The notes beneath the pieces were generated by a model. It worked only from the letters and a program-made list of their open reading frames with translations. It was not told where the DNA came from and ran no database searches. A stretch of DNA of 31,525 nt from positions 1 to 31,525 of the forward strand of contig QWII01000114.1 in NCBI GenBank assembly GCA_021405325.1, read 5' to 3'. Origin of the DNA: Caldilinea sp. CFX5. Its GTDB lineage: Bacteria; Chloroflexota; Anaerolineae; Caldilineales; Caldilineaceae. Position numbers and translations under genes: made by a program. Numbering within the stretch: position 1 is the stretch's first letter; every line of letters starts with the position of its first letter. Shown here one piece after another: positions 1 to 7,676 of this stretch.

Positions 1-2
1 CG

Positions 3-50
3 ATTGAAGCGGTGATCGAACAGGTCTTTGCCCAAGAGGCGGTGGCATGA
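3..50 (+). CDS. ABC transporter ATP-binding protein, C-terminal end (partial)
   Basis: The reading frame entering from the left edge encodes IEAVIEQVFAQEAVA and stops at TGA 48-50. It overlaps the start codon of the next gene as ATGA. No domain is visible in 15 residues. The assignment rests on context: COG4587/COG3694-type permease pairs are normally preceded by their ATPase, and the 4-bp overlap indicates translational coupling. The identity is inferred; only the reading frame is seen. Confidence 0.55.
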   Translation: MEAVIEQVFAQEAVA

Positions 51-853
51 TCAAGCCCATCCTCGCGGTCTACGCCGCCCAACTGAAAACTTCACTGGCC
101 GTCCAGTTTCAATACCGGGTGGCGATGGGGATCTGGATGATTGGCCGTATCATTCAGCCGCTCATCTTTCTGGTGGTCTGGACAACGGTTTCCCGCGCCC
201 GCGGCGGTGATGTCAACGGCTATAGCGAAGGGGACTTTGCCGCCTATTTTATCTTGCAGATGATTGTCTCGCAGGCGACCTTTAGCTGGATCATGTGGGA
301 ATATGATTACATCATCCGCACCGGCCAGTTCAGCTTCCGGCTGCTGCGTCCCATCCATCCGATCCATGCCGATATTGCCGATAATCTGGCCTATAAAACC
401 CTGACGCTGGTGATTCTGATTCCGGCGGCCTTCTTGCTGGCCTGGCTCTTTCCACCCAATTTTCATTGGCAATGGTGGAGTGTAATCGCTGGGTTGTTAG
501 CGATTGCCCTGGCCTTTGTCGTGCGCTTTACCCTGGAATGGACGCTGGCCCTGGCGGCCTTTTGGACGACCCGCATCAACGCCATTAACCAAACCTATGA
601 CGTGACCTTCGTCTTTCTATCAGGCTTTTTCGCCCCCCTAACGGTGATGCCCCAATCAGTGCAACTCCTGGCGAACATTCTCCCCTTTCGCTGGCTGCTC
701 GCCTTCCCCATCGAGCTGCTCCTGGGCCGCCTCACCGTACAGGAAACCTTGATTGGCTTTGCCATGCAACTATTCTGGCTCCTTGCCACGCTCACCCTTC
801 TCTCGTTTGTCTGGCGGGCCGGCGTGAAGCAATACTCAGCCGTCGGCTCGTGA
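47..853 (+). CDS. ABC-2 type transporter permease (COG4587-like)
   Basis: The protein has 268 residues with about six hydrophobic segments, and I see no ATP-binding motif. Length, the N-terminal pattern (Ile-Lys-Pro, then a hydrophobic 'MGIWMIGRIIQPLIFLVVW' segment) and pairing with a second 261-residue permease fit the ABC-2 family of uncharacterised exporters (PF06182, COG4587). It probably forms a heterodimeric membrane channel with the product of the next gene, driven by the ATPase ending at 50. The ATG at 47 overlaps the upstream stop codon, which fixes the start. The substrate cannot be read from the sequence; members of this family are loosely linked to export of lipids, drugs or peptides. 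A 20-bp palindromic repeat lies just after the stop. Confidence 0.8.
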   Translation: MIKPILAVYAAQLKTSLAVQFQYRVAMGIWMIGRIIQPLIFLVVWTTVSRARGGDVNGYSEGDFAAYFILQMIVSQATFSWIMWEYDYIIRTGQFSFRLLRPIHPIHADIADNLAYKTLTLVILIPAAFLLAWLFPPNFHWQWWSVIAGLLAIALAFVVRFTLEWTLALAAFWTTRINAINQTYDVTFVFLSGFFAPLTVMPQSVQLLANILPFRWLLAFPIELLLGRLTVQETLIGFAMQLFWLLATLTLLSFVWRAGVKQYSAVGS

Positions 854-856
854 CCT

Positions 857-907
857 GACAGGGTGACCCGGTGGCTGAGCTTGTCGAAGCCACCGGGTCA
901 CCTTGTC
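857..907. repeat. Palindromic repeat between the two permease genes
   Basis: Arms 857-876 and 888-907 are 20 bp with one mismatch (G:T when folded as RNA). The loop 877-887 reads GAGCTTGTCGA. The centre GTGGCTGAGCTTGTCGAAGC resembles a dispersed repeat seen in many bacterial genomes. No T-run follows on the plus strand, so this is not a typical intrinsic terminator. It could act as a mRNA stabiliser between operon genes. Confidence 0.8.
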
Positions 908-924
908 ACCATTCTTGGGTGCTT

Positions 925-1710
925 ATGAACCAACTACGCGTCCTCTGGACCTTCTTCCGCCTCGGCGCCATGAACGAAATGGCCTATCGGGCGAACTTTT
1001 TTACCCAAATCTTCCAGGCGGTGATCTCGCTGACCCTGGCGCTGGGCGGGTTGGCGGTGGTCTTTAGCCAGACCGATACGTTGGCCGGCTGGCGACCGGC
1101 AGAATTGATGGCGCTGGTCGGCATCTATTTGCTGGTCGGCGGCTTGATCAACCTGATGATCCAACCCAGTATGCAGCGCTTTATGGAAGACATTCGCCTG
1201 GGCACGCTCGACTTTCTGATCCTCAAGCCGGAGGATGTCCAGTTTCTGGTCAGCGTGCGCCAGATTGAGATCTGGAAAATCGTCGATGTGCTGCTGGGGA
1301 CTAGCGTATTGGTCGTGGCCCTGGCGCGCTTGGGGGAGCAGATCGGTCTCTGGCAAGCAGCCACCTTTGGTTTCGCCTTGCTGACCGGTGGGACAATTGT
1401 CTACAGCTTCTGGATGATCCTGGCGACCTGTGCGTTTTGGTTTGTCAAGACCGAAAACATCCTGGTGATTTTCCAAGCCATGTATAACGCCGGGCGCTGG
1501 CCGGTGACGATCTATCCCGGCTGGCTACAGATGATCCTGACCTTTCTCGTGCCGATCACCTTTGCGGTCACTGTCCCCGCCGAAGCGTTGACCGGGCGGT
1601 TGACGGGGCAAACCTTACTGTTGTCCGTCGCGTTGGCTGTGGCGCTCTTCTTTGTCGCCCGTCGCTTTTGGCAATTTGGGATGCGCTTTTATTCGGGGGC
1701 GTCGGCATAA
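925..1710 (+). CDS. ABC-2 type transporter permease (COG3694-like)
   Basis: The protein has 261 residues from ATG 925 and is rich in hydrophobic segments (about six). It starts 'MNQLRVLWTFFRLGAMNEM', a typical opening for the second permease of COG4587/COG3694 exporters. The frame is open back to a GTG at 871, but those 18 extra codons are read from the palindromic repeat, so ATG 925 is preferred; the Shine-Dalgarno match is weak. It very likely pairs with the permease at 47-853 and the ATPase ending at 50 in one operon. The stretch 'ILKPEDVQFLVSVRQIEIWK' is a cytoplasmic loop with conserved character in this family. Substrate unknown. Confidence 0.8.
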   Translation: MNQLRVLWTFFRLGAMNEMAYRANFFTQIFQAVISLTLALGGLAVVFSQTDTLAGWRPAELMALVGIYLLVGGLINLMIQPSMQRFMEDIRLGTLDFLILKPEDVQFLVSVRQIEIWKIVDVLLGTSVLVVALARLGEQIGLWQAATFGFALLTGGTIVYSFWMILATCAFWFVKTENILVIFQAMYNAGRWPVTIYPGWLQMILTFLVPITFAVTVPAEALTGRLTGQTLLLSVALAVALFFVARRFWQFGMRFYSGASA

Positions 1711-1717
1711 AAGTTAA

Positions 1718-1778
1718 TCGTGGATGGTGGATAGTGGATGGTAAGACAAACCACTATCCACTATCCACTATCCACCAT
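1718..1778. repeat. Imperfect inverted repeat of GTGGATRGTGGATAGT units
   Basis: The left arm, about 1718-1742, carries GTGGATGGTGGATAGTGG. The right arm, about 1750-1778, carries the complementary CCACTATCCACTATCC units. The two are separated by a few bases and fold into a long imperfect hairpin. The unit CGTGGATGGTGGATAGT (1719-1735) recurs with one mismatch inside a coding sequence at 25581-25597. It lies between the permease and epimerase genes. Confidence 0.8.
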
Positions 1779-1795
1779 AAACCTACGGAGGCTGT

Positions 1796-2506
1796 ATGAA
1801 CGTTCTCATTGTCGGCGCGTCGGGGCATGTCGGCACGCTGGTGAATCCGTTTTTGAAACAGAAGCATACGCTGCGGATTTATGATGTCAAGCCGCCGGCG
1901 GATACGACGCTCGACTATTGGCCGGGTGATGTCACCGATTATGAAAGTCTCAAGCGGGCGCTGACAGGCATGGATCGCCTGCTCTATATGGCGATGAACA
2001 TTCAACGGGGCGAGGAACTGGCGATTGAACATTCCTCCTTTGATGTCAATGTCAAAGGGGTGTATCTGGCGTTGAAGGCGGCGCATGAGGTGGGCATTCC
2101 CCACGCTGTTTATTGCAGCACCATGTCGGTTTATGACGGTGCGCTGGAGGTGCGTTACTTCTTCGATGAGGAGATGGCGCCGGACGCGCGTGGCACTTAT
2201 GGCTTTACCAAACGGTTGGGCGAGGAAGTTTGTCGCAATGCTTGGGTGCGCTATGGCTTGAGCGTCAACGCCCTGCGCATGTGCCACCCCATTGCACGGG
2301 AAAAGTTTTTGGAACAAGCGCGCTTAGGTACGCCTTCCATTCCCACCGACGCCGAGGATGTCGCCCGCCTCATGTTGGCCGCGCTCGAATACCGCAATGG
2401 TTTTCAAGCCTTTCTCACCAGCGGGGATTACGAGAACAAAATTATGAATATGGGGAAGGCCAAGCGGCTGTTGGGTTGGGAGCCGCTCGCCAGACCAGTG
2501 CTGTGA
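1796..2506 (+). CDS. NAD-dependent epimerase/dehydratase family protein (extended SDR)
   Basis: The protein has 236 residues with an N-terminal Rossmann fold. The glycine motif GASGHVG is at residues 7-13 and the acidic D30 at the end of strand 2 would bind the NAD ribose. D45 follows the GD-V pattern, S108/S111 are candidate catalytic serines and the YGFTK motif at 135-139 supplies the catalytic Tyr and Lys. At 236 residues it is shorter than usual (about 300), and the substrate-binding C-terminal part is reduced. A strong ribosome binding site, ACGGAGG (1785-1791), lies four bases before the ATG. It may act on a nucleotide sugar, but the short C-terminus makes the substrate unclear. The downstream methyltransferase starts 19 bp later. 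Confidence 0.8.
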   Translation: MNVLIVGASGHVGTLVNPFLKQKHTLRIYDVKPPADTTLDYWPGDVTDYESLKRALTGMDRLLYMAMNIQRGEELAIEHSSFDVNVKGVYLALKAAHEVGIPHAVYCSTMSVYDGALEVRYFFDEEMAPDARGTYGFTKRLGEEVCRNAWVRYGLSVNALRMCHPIAREKFLEQARLGTPSIPTDAEDVARLMLAALEYRNGFQAFLTSGDYENKIMNMGKAKRLLGWEPLARPVL

Positions 2507-2525
2507 AGCGTAAAGATGCGGCGCC

Positions 2526-3899
2526 ATGACGATTGAATCCGATGAACCTTTTGGTTTGACCTGGCCTGGTAAGCGCAATGCTCGCCAGCTATCGGTTACG
2601 CCGACGACAAATGTATTGCTGCCTGCACCGGGGGAAGGGGTGGATGAGGCGACTACCCGAAACCTTTTTATCGAAGGCGACAACCTGGACGCGCTTAAAC
2701 TGTTACAAGGTAACTATACCGGTGCTGTCAAGCTGATCTACATCGATCCGCCCTACAACACCGGTAACGATTTTGTCTACAAGGACGATTTCAAAGAGTC
2801 GTTGACGGCCTATCGCAAGCGAACGGGGCAGAATGGCGAGAGCGAGGAGCGCTTACCCTTCAACCGCCAGATGAGCAGTCGTCTACACGCTAACTGGTTG
2901 AGCATGATCTATCCGCGCTTGTGTCTGGCCAGGGAATTGCTGCGCCCGGATGGGTTGATCATGGTGAGCATTGACGACCATGAAGTCGCGCCGTTGCGTT
3001 TGCTGCTGGATGAGGTTTTTGGCGAGCAGAACTTTGTCGCCCAGTTTGTCTGGCACTCGTCAACGGCGGGCGGGATTCGCAGCAAACATGTCAACAAAAA
3101 CCATGAGTATGTCCTCACCTATGCCCGCAGCCTTGCGGATCTACCCATGCTCTTTGCGCCCTTATCGCCCGAAGCGGTAGCCCAGTATAAACGCCAGGAC
3201 GCGCAAGGTCCTTACCGCGAAAAAGATTTCGCCTGGCGCAATCGATCAGACAATCAGAAGCAGAAATATCTAGTGCAATGTCCCGACGGGCAACTGGTGC
3301 AGCCGCCGCCGGGGTATATCTTCCGCTTTGTCAAGGCTACTTTTGAAGAGGCGCTGGCTAAGGATTTGGTTGTCTTCAAGCCGAGCGCCACTACGCCCTT
3401 GGTCGATGAAACCGGGCAACGTGCGCGCTGGAATATCTACATCAAAAAGTATCTGGCCGATGGCACCGGCGCGCCTTCGTCGTTGTTGCCCAAAAGCCTG
3501 GTGGGGATCTCCAACGCCGGCACGGAAGAGCTAAAGGAACTCTTTGGCGCTGTGCTTTTTAATAACCCCAAACCGACCAATTTCCTCGATTATTTGCTCA
3601 CCGTAGGGACGGCGCATGACACCGAAGATATTGTCCTTGATTTCTTCGCCGGCACTGCCAGTACGGGGCACGCCCTTTGGAAAAAGAACCGGCACGATGG
3701 CGGCAACCGCCGTTTTATCCTTGTCCAATTACCGGAGCCGACCAATCACCCCCACTTCGCCACTATTGCCGAAATCGGGAAGGAACGCCTTCGTCGCGTC
3801 AGCCGGCAGATGCAAGCCGCAGGTGAGCAAACACCAACCGAAGACCTGGGCTTCCAAGTCCTCAAGGTCGCCCCTATCCTTCCTGGAAGCGGCAACTGA
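2526..3899 (+). CDS. Site-specific DNA-methyltransferase, beta class (type III Mod-like), probably 3'-truncated
   Basis: The protein has 457 residues. Motif IV DPPYNTG is at 74-80 and binds the target base. Motif I DFFAGTAST (from 372) binds S-adenosylmethionine. The order IV, target-recognition region, I marks the beta class (PF01555), which makes N6-methyladenine or N4-methylcytosine; DPPY favours adenine. The opening 'FIEGDNLDALKLL' is typical of type III Mod subunits. Those are usually 550-650 residues and continue after the 'DLGF-V-K' segment, but here that segment is followed at once by 'APILPGSGN' and a stop. The last codons lie inside a 17-bp-arm palindrome (3877-3941). No restriction subunit lies beside it, so this is a solitary, possibly crippled methyltransferase. 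The MTase call is firm; the truncation is inferred. Confidence 0.85.
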   Translation: MTIESDEPFGLTWPGKRNARQLSVTPTTNVLLPAPGEGVDEATTRNLFIEGDNLDALKLLQGNYTGAVKLIYIDPPYNTGNDFVYKDDFKESLTAYRKRTGQNGESEERLPFNRQMSSRLHANWLSMIYPRLCLARELLRPDGLIMVSIDDHEVAPLRLLLDEVFGEQNFVAQFVWHSSTAGGIRSKHVNKNHEYVLTYARSLADLPMLFAPLSPEAVAQYKRQDAQGPYREKDFAWRNRSDNQKQKYLVQCPDGQLVQPPPGYIFRFVKATFEEALAKDLVVFKPSATTPLVDETGQRARWNIYIKKYLADGTGAPSSLLPKSLVGISNAGTEELKELFGAVLFNNPKPTNFLDYLLTVGTAHDTEDIVLDFFAGTASTGHALWKKNRHDGGNRRFILVQLPEPTNHPHFATIAEIGKERLRRVSRQMQAAGEQTPTEDLGFQVLKVAPILPGSGN

Positions 3900-3941
3900 G
3901 GTTCACAGTGACCAAACGGTTACGGCCGCTTCCAGGAAGGA
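3877..3941. repeat. Palindromic repeat at the methyltransferase 3' end
   Basis: Perfect 17-bp arms TCCTTCCTGGAAGCGGC (3877-3893) and GCCGCTTCCAGGAAGGA (3925-3941) enclose a 31-bp loop. The stop codon of the methyltransferase (TGA 3897-3899) lies in the loop, so the element provides the protein's last residues. Confidence 0.85.
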
Positions 3942-3970
3942 CCTATGCACCATTGTGCGCCACAGCCAAT

Positions 3971-4051
3971 GAAAACAACAGGGATTTCGCAGATTATACA
4001 GATTAATTTGCAGTATAAATCTTTGAAATCTGCGAAATCCCTGTTGTTTTC
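3971..4051. repeat. Palindromic repeat with AGATTATACAGATT core
   Basis: Perfect 25-bp arms (3971-3995 and 4027-4051) read GAAAACAACAGGGATTTCGC plus AGATT, and the complement. The 31-bp AT-rich centre carries ATACAGATTAATTTGCAG. The core AGATTATACAGATT occurs again at 24394-24407, so this is a dispersed family. It sits between the ends of the converging methyltransferase and the minus-strand gene, where it could act as a bidirectional transcription stop, although no clear T-run follows either arm. Confidence 0.85.
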
Positions 4052-4078
4052 AGAGCAGGGTAGGGGCTGTCCGCTTTA

Positions 4079-5287
4079 TTACACCGGCTGATACGCGATC
4101 TGCAACTGCGGTGTTACGATCCGCGCCCCCGGTTGTTTGAGCGCGTGCATCCACGTCGCCACTTGTAGCGTCGTCAACAAATGTCGTTCCAATGCCACGG
4201 GCGATTGGCGCGTCAGGAAAAACTTCTGGATCTCCCGATCCAGCCGCGCAAAATGGCGCACAAAATCATTGAGGCCGACGAGATTCGCCGGCGCCGCCCG
4301 CAGCCGATCATCCCCGCATAAGCGCACCCCGGCAATAAAATCCTGGATATGCCCTTCCAGCATGATCTGGGTGGAACGATGCCCATCTTCATGCTCCATG
4401 ACAAAGGCGACAGGCTGGTAGCGACCATGCGTTTGACAATTCCGGCGAAAGTCGCCCGGTTTTGCCGTTAGGGCGGCGGCCAGCGTGAAGTCAAACAATG
4501 CTTCTGACCAGACCCCCTGCGCCATTGCCTCCCACACACCATCACCCACATAAGCTGTGAGCGCGCGAATCCCCCGTTCGCCGCCAGCGCGCCGTTCAAT
4601 AATTGATTGCAGATATTCAATGCTGTGAATGCCGTAGACTTCCGGGTGGAGATAAAAGAGACCCAGCGACTCGACCATTTCAGCGTTGCGCGGCAGATTT
4701 AGCTCATAGAGCGGCCCCGACACCGGCATAGGGGCGCTGGAACCGGCGAAGAAGGGGATCTGCATGGCCCGAATCGTCGCGACCATCTCTGTCGCCCAGG
4801 CCATATTCCAGGTGAGATGCTTGTCGCAGAAGATCGGCAACACCCGCCCCACTTTCCGGAAGACGGCGACGATAGCGTCAAAGAGTTCCTTGCGCGGATA
4901 CATCTTCTGGTCAAACTCATTTTGGGCATAGTCGCCATGTTCGCCAATGAGCAGGACGGCATCAACCGCCAGGTCGGCGCCCCCCATTGTCAAGGCGTCG
5001 CGGATGGTGGGAAAGATGGGAACGCCGTACTGTTGCGCCACCAGCCGGGAGATGTCAAACTTGGGGTCATAGCGCTCCACCCGCCCATTGGGCGAAACGC
5101 TAAACCAATCGTCCACTGGCGGATCACCCTGGGGATGCTGGGCGACGTACAACGATGCAATTGTTGTCACTGGTTTCCAGCCAACGTGGATGTCGTTGAC
5201 GTGCGGTTCCAGCCAGCGGGTGACGATCACATCGGCGTGTGATAAGGGGTAATATTGTGTGCAAATTACAGCGATCTTGAAGGACAT
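4079..5287 (-). CDS. Protein of unknown function, 402 residues
   Basis: I do not recognise the family. The protein is soluble-looking with no signal peptide or membrane segment. It opens with a beta-strand-like segment (KIAVICTQYYPLSHADVIV), and 'AVDAVLLIGEHGDYAQNEF' plus 'RVLPIFCDKHLTW' suggest an alpha/beta Rossmann-like N-terminal half. Several acidic/His-rich patches (GEHGDY, DKHLTW, MEHEDGH) could bind metal or a sugar, but this is only suggestive. The C-terminal third looks helical. The start is the first ATG (5287); no clear ribosome binding site precedes it. It is transcribed divergently from the MFS gene over a 190-bp gap and converges on the methyltransferase. Coding status is supported by its length and normal composition. 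Confidence 0.8.
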   Translation of the reverse strand: MSFKIAVICTQYYPLSHADVIVTRWLEPHVNDIHVGWKPVTTIASLYVAQHPQGDPPVDDWFSVSPNGRVERYDPKFDISRLVAQQYGVPIFPTIRDALTMGGADLAVDAVLLIGEHGDYAQNEFDQKMYPRKELFDAIVAVFRKVGRVLPIFCDKHLTWNMAWATEMVATIRAMQIPFFAGSSAPMPVSGPLYELNLPRNAEMVESLGLFYLHPEVYGIHSIEYLQSIIERRAGGERGIRALTAYVGDGVWEAMAQGVWSEALFDFTLAAALTAKPGDFRRNCQTHGRYQPVAFVMEHEDGHRSTQIMLEGHIQDFIAGVRLCGDDRLRAAPANLVGLNDFVRHFARLDREIQKFFLTRQSPVALERHLLTTLQVATWMHALKQPGARIVTPQLQIAYQPV

Positions 5288-5477
5288 AACGATGGCGCTC
5301 TTATACTTGTTATCAATGTTCGGTTATGTTGACGAAAGCAGGGGACGCTGCTATTGACTGTAGCATACCTTTAGTTGTTTCAGAAAACAAATGCGCCAAA
5401 TCACTTGCGCCCCCTTTCTGCCTATGGTAGAGTAGCAAACAGCAATCCTCAAGCTCACACAAATAAAGTAGGTTATC
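5288..5477. other. Divergent intergenic region between 4079-5287 and 5478-6770
   Basis: This 190-bp gap must hold the promoters of both divergent genes. It is more AT-rich than its flanks. I could not find a convincing -35/-10 pair with normal spacing on either strand, nor a strong palindrome. Confidence 0.4.
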
Positions 5478-6770
5478 TTGCGCGCTACCTTAACTTTACT
5501 CGGCGCCCGCCTTGAACGCACCTTTACCGAACCGCTGGCGCCGTTGGTACGGCGCAACATGGTTGTGGAGCTATGGGCGTCGATGGCTTATGGCATCTTC
5601 TATGCCGCCGCCCTCCAATATATCCCAGTCGTCATGCGGCGCCTGGGCGCTTCCTCAGAGTTATTGGCGCTCTACACGGCGCAGACCTATCTCGGCTCAA
5701 TCCTTACTTCACTTAGCATTGTCTTGATGCGCCGGCGGCGGCCCAAACATGTGATCGTCCTCTTCTGGGTGGTCTCCCGGTCGCTCTTTTTACTCTTTGC
5801 CCTGGTGACGAACACCTATTGGCTGCTGGTGATCACCGCCGTCTTCTGGTTGTTGGAGAGCTTTCCGTCGCCCGGTTATACACGCATTATCCAGGTGATC
5901 TACCCGGAGCGGGTGCGCGGTCAGATCATTTCGGTTGTGCGGCTGGGCATGGTGCTGGCGATCCTGGTGGCGACGCCGCTGGCCGGCTGGGCGCTCGATT
6001 GGGTGGGCTATCGCGTGCTGTTTCCGCTGGCAGGATTGACCGGGGTTTTTGCTATGTGGATCTTCAACTTGCTGCAAGTGGAGGAAGGACCGTTGCCGCC
6101 GCGTGAAACCAAATCGGTCAACAGTCTGTGGCAGATTGTGCGCCACAACCGCCCCTTTGCCATCCACCTGCTCTCCTTTGCGGTCTATGGGCTGGGCGGG
6201 TTGCTCGGCTATCCACTCTACGCCATTGTCCAGGTTGATCGGCTGCAACTTTCTTACACGGAAATTGGCTTGTTGGGAGTGGCGCAGTCAGCGGCGTGGT
6301 TGGTCGGCTTTTTGATCTGGGGGCGGCTGGTGGATCGCAAAGGCGGTTTGCCAGTGCTGAGCATCAACCAGTTGATCTCGGTGATCGTCCCCTTCTCCTA
6401 CATCTGGGCCACCGACGGCTGGATGTTGCTGCCGGCCTTTATTATTCAAGGCTTGATCAACGCCGGCGTCGATGTGGGGCTGATCAGCACCTGTATTCAA
6501 CTGGCCGAGCGTGACAAGGTGGTGGAGTATGCCGCTGTCCAGGCGACGATGGTGGGGGTGCGGGGCATTGTGACCCCCTTCATCGGCGCCGGTCTGGTGC
6601 GGCTGGGCATGGCCGACACCTACATCTTTGCCTTGGGCGCCGGCTTGATCTTTCTCTCCTGGTTGATCTTGTTGGGGGTGCATGGTCCACCGGCCACACC
6701 CCAAAACTTGCCCCTGCGGCGCTCCCTGCGCGCCCGATGGCCGTTGCGTTGGCGTTTTCCGCGCCAGTAA
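5478..6770 (+). CDS. Major facilitator superfamily (MFS) transporter
   Basis: The protein has 430 residues with about 12 hydrophobic segments in two six-helix halves. The cytoplasmic loop 2-3 is basic (MRRRRPKH), and a second basic loop, 'GRLVDRKGG', matches the MFS signature G-x-x-x-D-R-x-G-R/K at the equivalent place in the second half. The C-terminus is Arg-rich and cytoplasmic. The substrate is unknown. The track-longest start is TTG 5478, after a weak AAAGTAGG site. ATG 5559 (residue 28) is an alternative, but the upstream part contains a plausible cytoplasmic N-terminus, so TTG is kept with modest certainty. The gene is followed after 20 bp by a small membrane-protein gene, possibly co-transcribed. 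Confidence 0.85.
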   Translation: MRATLTLLGARLERTFTEPLAPLVRRNMVVELWASMAYGIFYAAALQYIPVVMRRLGASSELLALYTAQTYLGSILTSLSIVLMRRRRPKHVIVLFWVVSRSLFLLFALVTNTYWLLVITAVFWLLESFPSPGYTRIIQVIYPERVRGQIISVVRLGMVLAILVATPLAGWALDWVGYRVLFPLAGLTGVFAMWIFNLLQVEEGPLPPRETKSVNSLWQIVRHNRPFAIHLLSFAVYGLGGLLGYPLYAIVQVDRLQLSYTEIGLLGVAQSAAWLVGFLIWGRLVDRKGGLPVLSINQLISVIVPFSYIWATDGWMLLPAFIIQGLINAGVDVGLISTCIQLAERDKVVEYAAVQATMVGVRGIVTPFIGAGLVRLGMADTYIFALGAGLIFLSWLILLGVHGPPATPQNLPLRRSLRARWPLRWRFPRQ

Positions 6771-6790
6771 TGAAAGGAGTACGGTGAACG

Positions 6791-7024
6791 ATGGCTCGCT
6801 TTTTCTATTTTGTGGCCTGGGTGGCCGCCCTCTGGCAACTCTGGCAAGGGGTAACGGTCGGCTGTTTTAGCATTGGCCGCCTTGCCATTACCCATTGCTT
6901 TACCGGGAGTCCCTTCCTCTACCTGTTCGATTTTGCCGTGGTTTTGCTTTTCGTGATTGGATTACCTTTCTTATTTTGGTTTAGTAGGTTCCAACAAAAA
7001 AGGGAAGACGCAACCGGGCCGTAG
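6791..7024 (+). CDS. Small membrane protein of unknown function, 77 residues
   Basis: The translation has two hydrophobic segments, about residues 3-21 and 42-66, then a charged tail (SRFQQKREDATGP). This predicts a small two-helix inner-membrane protein. An AAAGGAG site (6773-6779) precedes it by 11 bases, which is rather long for ATG 6791. A GTG at 6784 is better spaced but opens a different, shorter frame without membrane character. It follows the MFS gene closely and may be co-transcribed. Function unknown; it may also be a chance frame. Confidence 0.45.
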   Translation: MARFFYFVAWVAALWQLWQGVTVGCFSIGRLAITHCFTGSPFLYLFDFAVVLLFVIGLPFLFWFSRFQQKREDATGP

Positions 7025-7052
7025 CATTTCATCACATCTTTCAATCACCTCA

Positions 7053-7081
7053 TTGCTAAGTGGTTCTTATTCTGGTATGAT
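7053..7081 (+). promoter_or_regulatory. Predicted sigma-70-type promoter of the toxin-antitoxin operon
   Basis: The -35-like TTGCTA (7053-7058) lies 17 bp before the -10-like TATGAT (7076-7081). The -10 is preceded by TGG, an extended -10 feature. It lies 35 bp before the antitoxin start, where a TA promoter is expected. Confidence 0.5.
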
Positions 7082-7115
7082 AATTAGTACTGGATTGTGT
7101 ATGGAAAGGAGTCAA

Positions 7116-7391
7116 ATGATGAATGCTCTTCCTGCTCAGGAATTAAAGCGACGTGGGATCGCGGCGGTTGATGATCTGATCACCAAAGGTGATGTCTATC
7201 TCATCCGCAACAATCAGCCACAATATGTTGTGCTTTCGGAGGCACGCTACCGAGAATTACTCGAAGCGGAGGATGAAGCTTATACCGCGCGTCTGCGAGC
7301 GTCGCTGGACGATCTCAAAGCAGGAAAAGTTCGGCGCTTTCAATCCGCCGCCGATCTCTTGCAAGAACTTGATCGCGAGGATGACGCCTAG
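7116..7391 (+). CDS. Type II antitoxin, Phd/YefM-like
   Basis: The protein has 91 residues and starts MMNALPAQELKRRGIAAVDD. The N-terminal 'ELKRRGIAAVDDLI' and 'VYLIRNNQPQYVVLSEARY' match the Phd/YefM fold: beta-hairpin plus helix, DNA binding and dimerisation. The acidic C-terminal tail (LLQELDREDDA) would wrap the toxin. Known members bind the toxin and repress their own operon. The frame is open from 6957, but AAGGAG at 7106-7111 sits just before ATG 7116/7119, which decides the start; ATG 7101 is less likely. The stop TAG overlaps the GTG of the toxin by one base (TAGTG), so the two are translationally coupled. Confidence 0.8.
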   Translation: MMNALPAQELKRRGIAAVDDLITKGDVYLIRNNQPQYVVLSEARYRELLEAEDEAYTARLRASLDDLKAGKVRRFQSAADLLQELDREDDA

Positions 7392-7666
7392 TGTTCACCC
7401 TCGTTACGACTGACTATTTTCTGCGCCGGGCGCGCAAATTTTTTAAGAAACACCCGAATTTACGCGCCCGTTTTGCGCAGGTGACCGCAGATTTACAACA
7501 AGATCCTTTTGCACCGCACTTAGATTACCACCACCTGCAGGGCAAGCTCAAAGGAATGCAAGCTGTACGGCTGACCGACAGCTATCGCATTACGTTGACA
7601 ATTGTCATTGCCGAAAAAGAGATCATCCTGCTTGACATTGGCAGCCATGATGATGTGTACCGTTAA
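7391..7666 (+). CDS. Type II toxin, RelE/ParE superfamily (YafQ/RelE-like mRNA interferase)
   Basis: The protein has 91 residues and starts at GTG 7391. The conserved series HHLQGKLKGMQAVRLTDSYRI followed by IILLDIGSHDDVYR is the core of RelE/YafQ-type toxins: an Arg-rich central strand, then 'YRI' and the C-terminal 'IGSHD-VY' motif. The C-terminal His/Asp/Tyr cluster is where the RNase residues lie in the YafQ branch. Such toxins cleave mRNA on the ribosome and are neutralised by the partner antitoxin encoded just upstream. The DNA-gyrase-poisoning ParE branch cannot be fully excluded, but the SHD-VY ending favours RelE/YafQ. It converges on the dehydrogenase with a 10-bp gap. Confidence 0.85.
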   Translation: MFTLVTTDYFLRRARKFFKKHPNLRARFAQVTADLQQDPFAPHLDYHHLQGKLKGMQAVRLTDSYRITLTIVIAEKEIILLDIGSHDDVYR

Positions 7667-7676
7667 GCCCATGTCT

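Noticed and set aside
871..924. Upstream GTG start for the second permease
   Set aside because: The 18 extra codons are translated palindromic repeat, and ATG 925 matches the family start.
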